Shown here one piece after another: positions 10,101-19,300 of a stretch of DNA of 64,000 bases. Under the pieces are notes generated by a model. That model searched no databases and was not told the origin of the DNA. It saw only the letters and a list, made by a program, of their open reading frames with translations. The position numbers and the translations under genes are program-made. The DNA is from Onchidella celtica. Taxonomy: Eukaryota > Mollusca > Gastropoda > Systellommatophora > Onchidiidae. How positions within the stretch are numbered: position 1 is the first letter of the stretch; the number at the start of each line of letters is the position of its first letter. The stretch covers positions 30,910,688 through 30,974,687 of the forward strand of contig OZ007570.1 of NCBI GenBank assembly GCA_963931925.1. The letters are read 5' to 3'.

Positions 10101-13100
10101 ATTACTTCAGACAGTTTACATTCTATAGGCTACTAATACAAGCATGTAACTGTGATAAGAAATAAATCTCAGCAGCAGTGCAAATGGCATTAATATTACT
10201 AATAAGAAGGAGATGCATAAAATGCATGAGAAATGTGCATTATAATAATAATAATAATAATAATAATAATTGATTTATATAGCGCCAAAATCCACTTAAA
10301 GTGCTCGGTGGCGCTTAACAAACACATAGAATACACAGTCTCAAACACTCCAGTATATCACACCTACACACTAACACATCCAAAGATACATTTCAGTAAC
10401 AGTTCTAGTATCATCTATAAATCATACACTTTTTTGAAAAGCAATGTTTTGAGTTTCGATTTGAAGTGCTCTATTGAATTAGTTGTTTTTATATCATAGT
10501 TCAGATTGTTCCAAAGTTTTGGGGCACAGATGGAAAATGCCCTTTCTCCAAGCATTGTTCTGGATCAAGGCATGCAGAGCTGACTGTCATTTAAGGACCT
10601 TAAATTGCGTGGCGGTGTGTACTTTTCTATAAGTTCTGAAAGGTAGTTTGGCGAACACTGATTTAAACATTTGTACACCATGCAAAGGATCTTAAATTCA
10701 ATACACAATATTAAAATAATTCCCTAGCTTTGGTAAGAGCCAAAATCCTTTTAAAACGTTTGTTAATGTGAGCTCTGGTGTATAACTGTTCTATAAAAGA
10801 AGTGATTCCGACTTGATTAGAAAATTGAAGTTCACATGATGAATTGCTGATAGGTGTTCTGTCAGTGAGCTCCTGCTAGCTTATGAACATGTTCTTGAGA
10901 AAAACTTCTACTACAAAAATAAAAGAAGATGCAGTTTCAAGCTGTCAACAAAATTTCTACTCACTGGTTCTCCATAATTTCTCTTGATTCCTGGAGCATC
11001 ATAGTCTTCAAAGGGGTCTCTCCAAATCTTAGCTACAAGAGGAAGATTAGGATAGTCTCCCAGTTCCCCGTCTGTCAGAGCGTCATAGTCTTCAGGTCGC
11101 AAGCCATATTTTTTGGCAGCTGCTGCTCGCTCCTCAGGTGTGCGTGGGATAGATCCTGGTTTCCAGTCTTTATTCCAGTCTGTATGAAGTGGTAGAGGAC
11201 AAAATATAAATTCACCCTATATATTAAAATTTTAAAACTACGGAAAAATGGGCCATGACGTCAGTTGTCACTGGGGAATTTCTCAATCATTGTTTTAATA
11301 ACAAGAGTGAAGTGGGCTTACCGGGTTATATACATCATTCCATGTAAACAATTTTAATTTATAAACATGCCAGCACTCTATCATACAGTGGAATCCTTGA
11401 TTACCTTCATATTCACATCTATATCTCCAAGAAATGAAGAATACTAGTCCACAAGTGAGTGGCATGTATGATTAATATCGCTAATAATTGCGGAGTCAGA
11501 TCAAACACATCAAATATTAAATCTGAGGTTTGTTCAGTTCTGCGGGTGCCTACAGTTGCCCTGTGAGGTGCCTGCCCCAGTTTTCCAATGTGGTTGCCCC
11601 CATAAAATTCAAAACGATGCTCTTAATTTTGCAAATTGATGTTCTTAAAAATGTTTTTATAGAACCACACATCGTCTCCAAAATGAAGGCCACAGGGGAA
11701 AAACTGGACATGTCACATTTGACAACATTTGAGTTATTTGAATTTTATAGTTTGAAGAGTTGTAAACCATTTAATTGACGTCTAAACTCCTTCCATCCTA
11801 GGACAGACCTAAATAGGCTATTTTTAAGTAATGTGAGGGTAAAATTTGAGGATTTAAATTTTGTATTTTTGTAAAAAACAGGAAAAAAGCCAGTGACGTC
11901 ATACTCGGACATATCCGGTTTTTCCATTGGAGTTAAAATATATCCACTTTTCATTGAATTTCAACAGCTTATGGATACAGACTCGCCAGTGATGTTTTTA
12001 GTTTGTTTTTGTCTACACACAGTCCGCTGAATGAGTGGGTTGTTTTTTTAACTCATAAAGTCAAATATAGGGTTAATACGTTGAAAACCTTATCTTGCGT
12101 CTTTAGAAAAATACCGAGATACTTCATGATCTTTTCTTGTTTTGTTTTTTTGTGTGTGTGTGCACTCAGTCTACTGAGTTCTTTTCTCTACTTGCTTTAG
12201 GAGCAGAAATAGACTTTGAGCTACTAAATGAAAGTTAATGAATACAAACACCAAGAAAGTTAACGAAACACAGTACTTTATATGGATAATAAGGGAATTT
12301 TGAAAGCAATCATGAAAAAATTTATTTAGTCACATGACTCTTCAAATAAAAAAAAAAATTCCACCTCCTACCCCAACCCCATTTCTATTTCCTCACCAGT
12401 CCAACCTATTTAAACAAAAACGTACTCTCTCTGTCCTTTACTCTCAAACCAGTACACACACTTGAATATTAGAGAAACAAAATCATTTTCTCAATGACAT
12501 TAAAAAGACTGTCCAATATTGTGTTAATCAGACAGTAAGAATTAATACATTAACTATTAAGTTTATTAAAAGTGCAATAAGGTACACTGGTATCTTCACT
12601 TTAGCAAGAGTACCCGAAAAGAGAGGCTGGGTGATAGCAAAATAAACCAAATAACAATATTATTTTCTTGTCTTGCCCCATCTTACAAGAAAAATGAATC
12701 AATTAGTGAATTACAACTCCATACTTCATTTAAGCTAATAATCAAGAAGCAGAAAATAAAAACTGATACTGATTTTCAAAAATTCACAAGAGAGCAGGAG
12801 AGAATAACAGCTGTCAAAAAATTACCAATCTGAAAAAAACTTGCTCATTTCACTAAAAAAAAATGTTCGAAATAACAAGGAATACAAAACAGCCTGCAAG
12901 ATTTTTACTCATCAATGTCACTTTCCTAAGTGGCAAGGTTCATTTTGCTTCACTTTTATGGTGTGGCTCAGACTCATAGACTTAGGTTTGTGCCTTTCAA
13001 TCGTCGTCATTCTGTCAAGGACGTCGTCTATCAACTGCACCTACACTAATGAGTGTAGCAATTAAGGTAACCTCTTGGGCATTCTTCGTGTCATACATTC

Positions 13101-15999
13101 TGTTAAGTCATCTTAAATGGACTGCCTCTCCTCGTGACTTATGGCCTCAAAACACCTAAATCTGGTGCAGTTACAATTCTCGCCTGTTACATGGTTAGAA
13201 ATGCGTTGTTTTTTATTTTTTATTTCTGCCTTCCAGCAACTTTCCTCTTTTTGGGGATTTCAGTGGGCACCGGGCCCTCATTGTTGTCAGCCATTTTGTC
13301 TCTGCTTTGTTGTGAAAATGCTGTCCTCTGATTGGCTTATTTAGTCAGGTGGCACTGGGGGATTCCCCTTTTGTGGACAAATCGGTCTTTTCCCTTTTAC
13401 TCAGTGGACATGTCTGGTTCTTCCAAAGGATAGGTTATTTTATACTGCTAATTTCTTGTGACATGTCGGGTTTTTCCATACCACACTCTTTGAATATAGC
13501 CTAAGGTTCATAACTTAAAATATGCAATTATGTGACATGTCCAGTTTTTCCCCTGTGGCCTTCAAATATCATTATCACGTCTTACAAAACAGCATATTTT
13601 TTTGCTGTGTGAATGTTTATTAACAGAGCTACACTTGCATTGTTTGTGCAAAATCTACTGCTCTCATCCATATTTTGTACAATTTCATCTAAAGTTTCCT
13701 TCAGTCACACAAGGCAGTGGAGTGCCCGTTATGCTTAAATGTGATGCGTGGGCCCTGCCTGCATATCTGAACACGCCTCAGAAGTTTATGGTATGGTAGA
13801 GCACACATTTCGCATGTTTTATTTATTTTTTTTTTAACCCAAGAACAATAATACTTTAATAGGGAATAAATCCATTTTCTTGTTGTTGTATCTTCACCTG
13901 TCAGTTGGGAACAGTGGTTCGATTCTCAGCAGGGTAGATTTTTTCTTTTCTTTTCTTATAAAAGTCTTTTTATCAGCAAATCGATCTGTTAAATGTTTTT
14001 TTATCCAACAACAACAATTGGGAATAAATCCTGTTTGATTCTTGTAATTAGTCAACACAATATATGTGGATAAAATCAAACTTTATCTGATGAAACTGTT
14101 CGCTGATAAACCTGGGCAGTATCCGCCGATAATGTTGCCGGCCCAGGCTATATCTGCCCATAGTGTTGGCGGCCCAGGCAGTATCCGCTGATAATGTTGG
14201 CGGATAAACCTGGGCAGTATCCACCAATAATGTTCACTGTTTCCACTAACAGGATAAATATCATCTCCTGAACAGAGAGGATCAAGTAATATTGTTCAGA
14301 CTAAGAACTGGCCACAACAGGCTCCACCACCATATGTTCACCAAGTTTAAAATAGGAACATCTGCCATATGTGACTGCAGCCAGTCTCCTCAAAACACGG
14401 AGCATATATTGCAGGACTGCACACTCTTCTCAGCACTGCGAGAAACGTATTTGCCCCAACCCACCGACCTGAACATCAAACTCTATGGTGCTCTGCCAGA
14501 ATTGCAGAAAACCGTAGATTTTCTTAAAAGAACAAATCTGCAGATTTAGATTGGTGAACGAAAGAAGAAGAAGAAGACTGTTTCCACTTTCAGTCCAATT
14601 ATGCTGTACAGTAGGCCTAGATGTAGATGTATATATTTAATGAAGAAAGAAACATTTCTCTTTGAAGCACCTCTAAATATATGGTGTCAAGACAATTCTT
14701 TACCTAACCTACACTTTTTACATTACAATCCACCAATCCTGCATATGACCACCCAAAATTAAAATAGTCCTTTTAAAAAACCCAGTAAGTCCCTGGAAGA
14801 CGAACAGAAGAGATTATCATTAGGCCACGCTTATTCGCAGACGGATCAGAATCTTATTCGCAGACGGATTTTCTGTTTGTGATTTTTATTTAGGAAGAGT
14901 TCCTTATGCGTCACCTGACAACCTCCTCGGCGTAAAATGGAGTTATCGATGAAACTTTCACCAAAACATTTTTGATGGCGAGAGCAGTCTATGGGATACA
15001 AAATCGCCCAAGTTTTTACAATTTTTTTTAGAGAATTATTATTATTAGCCAATTTTGTCGGGTGTAAAATCACAGAGAAAGTCGGACAGAACAAATAAAA
15101 ATGAATATAAACTTCCATGGAAACAAAAAATGTAATAAAATAAAACATGACAAATAGATCCAGGTTACCGTGGAGAGAGATGAGCTGTTCAATTCGCACT
15201 GACTAAAACAAATCATTTATATGGTTTAAAATTTGATTTTACATTTTTATTTCTGTCCTGTTGAGTGAACAGGAATAAATAAAATGAACAGGAATAAAGT
15301 AATCTGGTGCACACTAGATCTAGTAACACTGATCAATTTCCCCACATCAATTTTGCAAAATCCTTTAAAAAAAAAAAATTGTTTTTCCTAAAAATTAGCA
15401 ATCCTAGGTTAAAAAAAACAAAACTTTGCTCCGCCGTAGGTTTGTCTCTGACTGATAACCGCAGATGCTAGCCATTGCGCCATCCCAGACTGCAGAATAC
15501 AGGAGAACTTTCCCATAGTAGACATCACAAAATCAAGAAACCCCCCATCTGCGAATAAGATTGGGACTGCGGTTAAGATGGGGATCTTATTCGCAGACAT
15601 CTGCGAATAAGCACTTTGTTATCATTATGACAAACACATCCATGAAAGCTATTGTGCATTCACAAACAAAAGAGATTATGGCAGACAAACACAAACAACA
15701 AAACAGATCTAGATCTAGATCTATCTAGATTGCCTCCAGGTCTCATCTAGACCTCACTCATGTTTTGTGTAAGTAGGCCCTATTGGCCTATCATTCACCG
15801 GACGCCACAGAATGAAAAACAAAAACCAAACCCTCGACTTTGACCAAACAATTAGATCTACATCTAATGCCAAAGAATCCTGAAAAACTGAAAGCTTACT
15901 CGAAACTACTGTTGTTGTTGAAAATCTATGCTTGCCATGACAGACAAATGGTCGCGCTCGTCTTGCCAATAGAGCTAAGGTGCTCCTCAAGGTCGCCAT
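7015..15999 (-). CDS. NDUFB8: NADH dehydrogenase 1 beta subcomplex subunit 8 (complex I ASHI subunit), complete in 5 coding exons
   Basis: NDUFB8 is a supernumerary subunit in the membrane arm of mitochondrial complex I. It does not itself carry electrons. Coding exons in transcription order are 15999-15900, 11179-10965, 10080-10013, 8086-7996 and 7116-7015. All junctions are GT-AG and all phases agree, giving 191 residues (human 186). Residues 1-33 are rich in Arg and Ser with few acids, a mitochondrial import signal. The family signature PRTPEERAAAAKKYGLRPED sits near residues 45-64, the aromatic/acidic RDPFEDYDAPGI block follows, one membrane span (LFFLLLIAGGFAGSYWL) lies near 132-148, and the tail PKQYPFNDLYLENGGDP is typical. 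The ATG at 15999 is chosen because a strong import signal begins there in good context (AAAAATGG). It stands head to head with MRPS9. Confidence 0.95.
7996..8086 (-). CDS. NDUFB8: NDUFB8 coding exon 4
   Basis: Residues 128-158. Carries the single membrane-spanning segment. It starts in phase 2 and ends in phase 0, with a CACAG acceptor and a GTAAGA donor. Confidence 0.93.
8709..9483. mobile_element. piggyBac-like non-autonomous element, family E copy 1 (775 bp)
   Basis: Bounded by TTAA on both sides with inverted ends: TTAACCCTCACCCTGCGCG on the left and, read inward, TTAACCCATACCCTGCGCG on the right. TTAA targets and CCC-starting ends are piggyBac hallmarks. Near-palindromes of the type GGTCACTGACC repeat just inside both ends (8791-8803, 8836-8846, 9396-9408, 9432-9441). 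There is no transposase. A second copy lies at 28347-29126. It sits in NDUFB8 intron 3. Confidence 0.8.
10013..10080 (-). CDS. NDUFB8: NDUFB8 coding exon 3
   Basis: Residues 106-128 (IHPDNDIIGEDLWDPNADGR). Phase 0 to phase 2, with TTCTAG acceptor and GTGAGT donor. Confidence 0.92.
10240..10735 (-). pseudogene. 3' fragment of an L2/CR1-type LINE with (ATT)n tail
   Basis: On the minus strand the end of a reverse transcriptase ORF is readable: EFKILCMVYKCLN, then SPNYLSELIEKYTPPRNLRS, then APKLWNNLNYDIKTTNSIEH, ending KSKLKTLLFQKSV before a stop at about 10424. One in-frame TGA interrupts it. The 3' non-coding part ends GCGCTATATAAATCAATTATT and an ATT microsatellite at 10240-10270, a common LINE/SINE 3' tail. 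The rest of the element is missing. It lies in NDUFB8 intron 2. Confidence 0.8.
10965..11179 (-). CDS. NDUFB8: NDUFB8 coding exon 2
   Basis: Residues 34-105, including the most conserved block PRTPEERAAAAKKYGLRPED and GDYPNLP. Acceptor CATACAG at 11180-11186, donor GTGAGT at 10959-10964. Confidence 0.95.
11684..13564. mobile_element. 1.9 kb inverted-repeat element (candidate)
   Basis: A 35-base block (GAAGGCCACAGGGGAAAAAC to CACAT, 11684-11718) returns in inverted form at 13530-13564. Related GACATRTCCGGTTTTTCC blocks appear inside both arms (about 11905 and 13460). No transposase frame was found. It lies in NDUFB8 intron 1. The outer borders and target duplication are not clear. Confidence 0.5.
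13835..14250 (+). repeat. Composite repeat with internal minisatellite, copy 1
   Basis: Contains a B-box-like GGTTCGATTCTC (about 13914-13925), a pyrimidine run, CTTTTTATCAGC, and then a minisatellite (14100-14235) whose units combine TAAACCTGGGCAGTATCC with GCCGATAATGTTGGCGG. The same order of parts appears at 17030-17365. A unit can fold because GGCGGATA and TATCCGCC are complementary. Confidence 0.65.
14254..14578 (+). pseudogene. C-terminal fragment of a LINE ORF with (GAA)n tail
   Basis: An open stretch encodes YHLLNREDQVILFRLRTGHN, then a cysteine/histidine set (ICDCSQSPQNTEHILQDC), and ends in a stop at 14547-14549. This is the usual C-terminal region of LINEs with an RNase H domain followed by a CxC...HxxxxC knuckle. 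It ends in a GAAGAAGAAGAAG tail at about 14560-14577. The 5' part is absent. It lies in NDUFB8 intron 1. Confidence 0.75.
14828..15614. mobile_element. MITE-like element with TTATTCGCAGA inverted ends (0.79 kb)
   Basis: The left end carries two direct copies of CTTATTCGCAGACGGAT (14829 and 14853). The right end carries ATCTGCGAATAAG twice (15548 and 15600) with one opposite copy between. The outermost bases give inverted GCTTATTCGCAGA ends. No transposase frame is present. It lies in NDUFB8 intron 1. Confidence 0.6.
15705..15729. repeat. TAGATC microsatellite
   Basis: Short run of AGATCTAGATCTAGATCT. The same hexamer recurs near 26276, 37588, 48184-48255, 50553-50575 and 54516-54549. Confidence 0.8.
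15900..15999 (-). CDS. NDUFB8: NDUFB8 coding exon 1 (mitochondrial targeting sequence)
   Basis: Residues 1-34: starts MATLRSTLALLARRARPFVC, positively charged and without acidic residues. It ends in phase 1 at a GTAAGC donor, which fits exon 2 exactly. Confidence 0.9.
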
Positions 16000-16240
16000 T
16001 TTTCTGTGCAAACCTGCACTTTCAACAGTGAAAGCAGTAGAAAAAGAGTAACCAGTATATCAAAACTTTATGATTTACAATTCATTACAGTTTTACTAAA
16101 TGCTGAAGTCCAAGATATTTTATAAGCAAAATTTAAGTTAAAATCCAAAAAATTTACTGATTACTGTCATATGATGTTATTTTAAATATAACCCATTTTA
16201 TATTATAATTTTCAAAGAATGTTCCCTCATCGAAAGCAAA
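16000..16240. promoter_or_regulatory. Putative bidirectional promoter, NDUFB8 / MRPS9
   Basis: The 241 bases between two divergent start codons must hold both 5' leaders and, unless a distal non-coding exon exists, both promoters. The sequence is AT-rich without a CpG island or an obvious TATA box placed for either gene. Both genes make mitochondrial proteins, so joint regulation is plausible but inferred. Confidence 0.6.
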
Positions 16241-16333
16241 ATGGCGGCCTGCTCACCTTGGGGATTCAGACTCGCTATCTGGGAAATAAAGTTATTCCGC
16301 AAACCAGTTACCCCGTCGGTCGTGCATGAAGCG
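16241..16333 (+). CDS. MRPS9: MRPS9 coding exon 1
   Basis: Residues 1-31, beginning [20 protein letters not shown], a plausible mitochondrial targeting sequence. Ends in phase 0 at donor GTATGC. Confidence 0.85.
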
Positions 16334-19300
16334 GTATGCAATGAACAGGGAGAGACTTTTCAACTTATATACTTTTTTTGGGCTCATTATAGATATCTAG
16401 ACTAATTTAGAAGCTCTAGACTAGATCTGGATTTAATGCCAAACTAGATAGAATCTAGGCTTTGGTCTTTACTAAGTTAAAAATGTTGCAAAAATAGAAA
16501 AAGTTGTATATATCGTGAAGATGTTTAGGCCTTTTTGTGGTTTAATTGTTGAACTGTTGTTGTTTCCAAGTGATTTTACAATCGAAGTGTTTATCTGCCA
16601 ATACTGTTGGACAAAATTTCCCCTAGGATTTTTTTTATCAGCAAGCATAAATTCTGTTGGATCTCCCTTGATTCGAACCCTTCTCCGTCTTCCTCCCTCG
16701 TTCCATTCATCCCGATCACCATTCGTATTGCGCACGTGTTGAAAATATGGTATGATTGAAATTGGAGACACTTTTCTAAATAAAAATGGAAGTTATTGAT
16801 TACATGGGTAGGTTCTGGTCTTATCTATTGATAATGGGTTTCTTGGTTAGTCATGCTTATTTAGTAAGAATTCCCTCACAGTTGCACAGGGTTCTCAGTA
16901 GCGTAGTGGTTAGCTAGCATCTTTGCCTGTCAGCGAGGGGACCTTGGTTTGATTCTCAGCAGGGCAGTTGTTTTTTTTCTCTTTTCTTTTATAAAGTCTT
17001 TTTATTATATATTACTATTAGGAATCAATTTTTTTTTTCATCCAAGAATAAAAATAGTGAATAAATCCATTTTCTTGGTTGTGAATTGGGGGACAGTGAT
17101 TTGATTCTCAGCTGGATAGGTTGTTTTTTTCTTATACATCTTTTTATCAGCTGTCTTTGTAATGTTTGCCCAGACTGTATCTGCCGATAGTGTTGGCGGA
17201 TAAACCAGGCAGTATCCGCTGATAATGTTGCGGGCAAGGCTGTATCTGGTGATAGTCTTGGTGGCTCAAGCAGTATCCACCGATAAACCTGGGCAGTATC
17301 CACCAACATTATCTGCGGATAAACCTGGGCAGTATCCGCCAATAATGTTGGCGGATAATGGCAGCCTTTTACAAAATACTGTCATATCTTTCTTTGGCAC
17401 ATTTTAACTGCTTCAGTAAGTAGAGAAAAGTGATTTTATAACATCAATACATGCTTTGAAATATGAGTCAATAGGTCACCATTTCAGGTACAAGGAAGTA
17501 GTTAATGACTCTCAGACTCAGTTTTAATTACTTCAGTTTCAGACTCAGCATCATTCTCGAGCAAGTAGCAGTCATGCCACATCCACTTCATCATCCCAGT
17601 CCAAACCAGTGAACAAACCTACGGCTAAGGCTATAACTATCAGTCGTGCAATGAGAGCTTATATGGAGAAGGTAAAAGCTCATGGTAAGACTGCATTTTA
17701 ATAATTTTGAATACTTCTCTGCAGTGCAGGCAAAATTTGATACTGAGTGCAGCTGGTCAGTGCATGAAATGAAAATGTTGAAAAATACCAAGAAGAAACA
17801 GTTGGTTCTCTTGGTATTCTCAGACCTGGTCACTTACCATTTTGCAAGGAGAATTACAATTTACTTACATACCTCCTAGTCTGAGAGTAAGTGATAATGA
17901 GAATTTCTGGAATGAGGTCACTGATGCTACCACTATAGTGTAATCAGGTGCTAAATGATGCAATGTTAATAACTAGTAAACAATTTTTTAAAATGACCAT
18001 TATATCAGTTGAATTTGAAAGTCAAAGAAGAACAGGCCTAACACTGTAACAATAACAAGGCCGGCTGCTCGGGCAAAATAAAAATTAAAAAAAAAAAAAT
18101 CCCCTACCTCATCTCCCTCCTCTCATGATACTGTTCAGTGAACAATTTCAGATGTCTTCCTCCATTCTGGGATGTATACAATCTGCCTGTGATAGAACTG
18201 TTGCAAAATGTTAAACATGAGATTTTTCCTTTTAAAGGAAAAGTATTTTTCCATCCACTTCAGTCTTCAGATGGCCAAGTCACCTACTCACTAAATTCCT
18301 ATCATATAGATGAATTTTAAATTGTTCTTTCAGATGACATGATGAAGGCAGAAGTTGCAGACTATGAAATTGGCAAACGTCATTTAGCTAACATTATGGG
18401 AGAGGATCCAGACAACTTCACACAGGCAGATGTTGATGTAAATATCGCTTGTTCATTTTCTTAGAATGAAATTTCCAGCATGTAACATTTCCGAGGACAT
18501 AGTGTTGTGCGACAGATTTAATTTCAAGCTTATTCTCAGGTAACTAAACCACTGAGTGCCTGTTAACAACATTGCTTATTTTGGCAGTGATGAGGCCAAA
18601 ATTAATAGTCAGAAGAGAGCAAACTGAGCACTATATAATTACTGTGATGCTCCTGTCAGTTGCCTTCTTTCGAAAAAGTGTGTGGAGCTGCTTTTTAATT
18701 TTCATCACACATATGACATATTGCATCTAGCACAGTTGAAGCTAACCATGACTCAAATTTGTCTTGTTTTACAGAGAGCTATAGAGTACCTGCTGCCTTC
18801 TGGATTACTGAATGAGAAAGCAAGGCCAATGATGAAGGTTTGTGTTTCATCTCATCTTGTACATACCTGTCCTCAAATTTTACATCAAAAAATTGCGAGG
18901 AAGTGCAGAAATCGTGGCTGCAGTGCGGTATAGTGAAAATTGTTGCAGCCACAGCCTATGCAATTTTGTATGTGTGTGTGTGGGGGAGGTATACATTACA
19001 TGTGGTTAAACACAGACATTTTATATTTCTTCTGATAATGCAGTAACCTTTTCCGTACACCGTTATTTTAGCCCCGATCCGTACGTCCTGGATAGTTTTG
19101 TAGACATAATGCTGTATAAAGCAAAATGCACACATTAGCTGATCTGTATGTCCTGGATATTTTGTAGACACACAGTCCTTACACTGCCTTACAGTCAGAC
19201 CATCCGTTGTTACTGATCTTATTAGAGACATTTAGGGTGGCTTTTTCCTTTTATGGGTATCATACATCTGTGTTCGGCTAGACCTAATAATGCTTACAGG

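Noticed and set aside
10233-10499. Frame starting with a run of isoleucines
   Set aside because: It is a translated ATT microsatellite and the reverse of a LINE tail.
14100-14250. CRISPR-like spacing of repeats
   Set aside because: The units are contiguous and diverged, without unique spacers, in an animal intron; it is a minisatellite.
15409-15600. A-box-like TGGCGCAATGG on the minus strand
   Set aside because: No B box follows at a suitable distance, so a SINE head is not supported.
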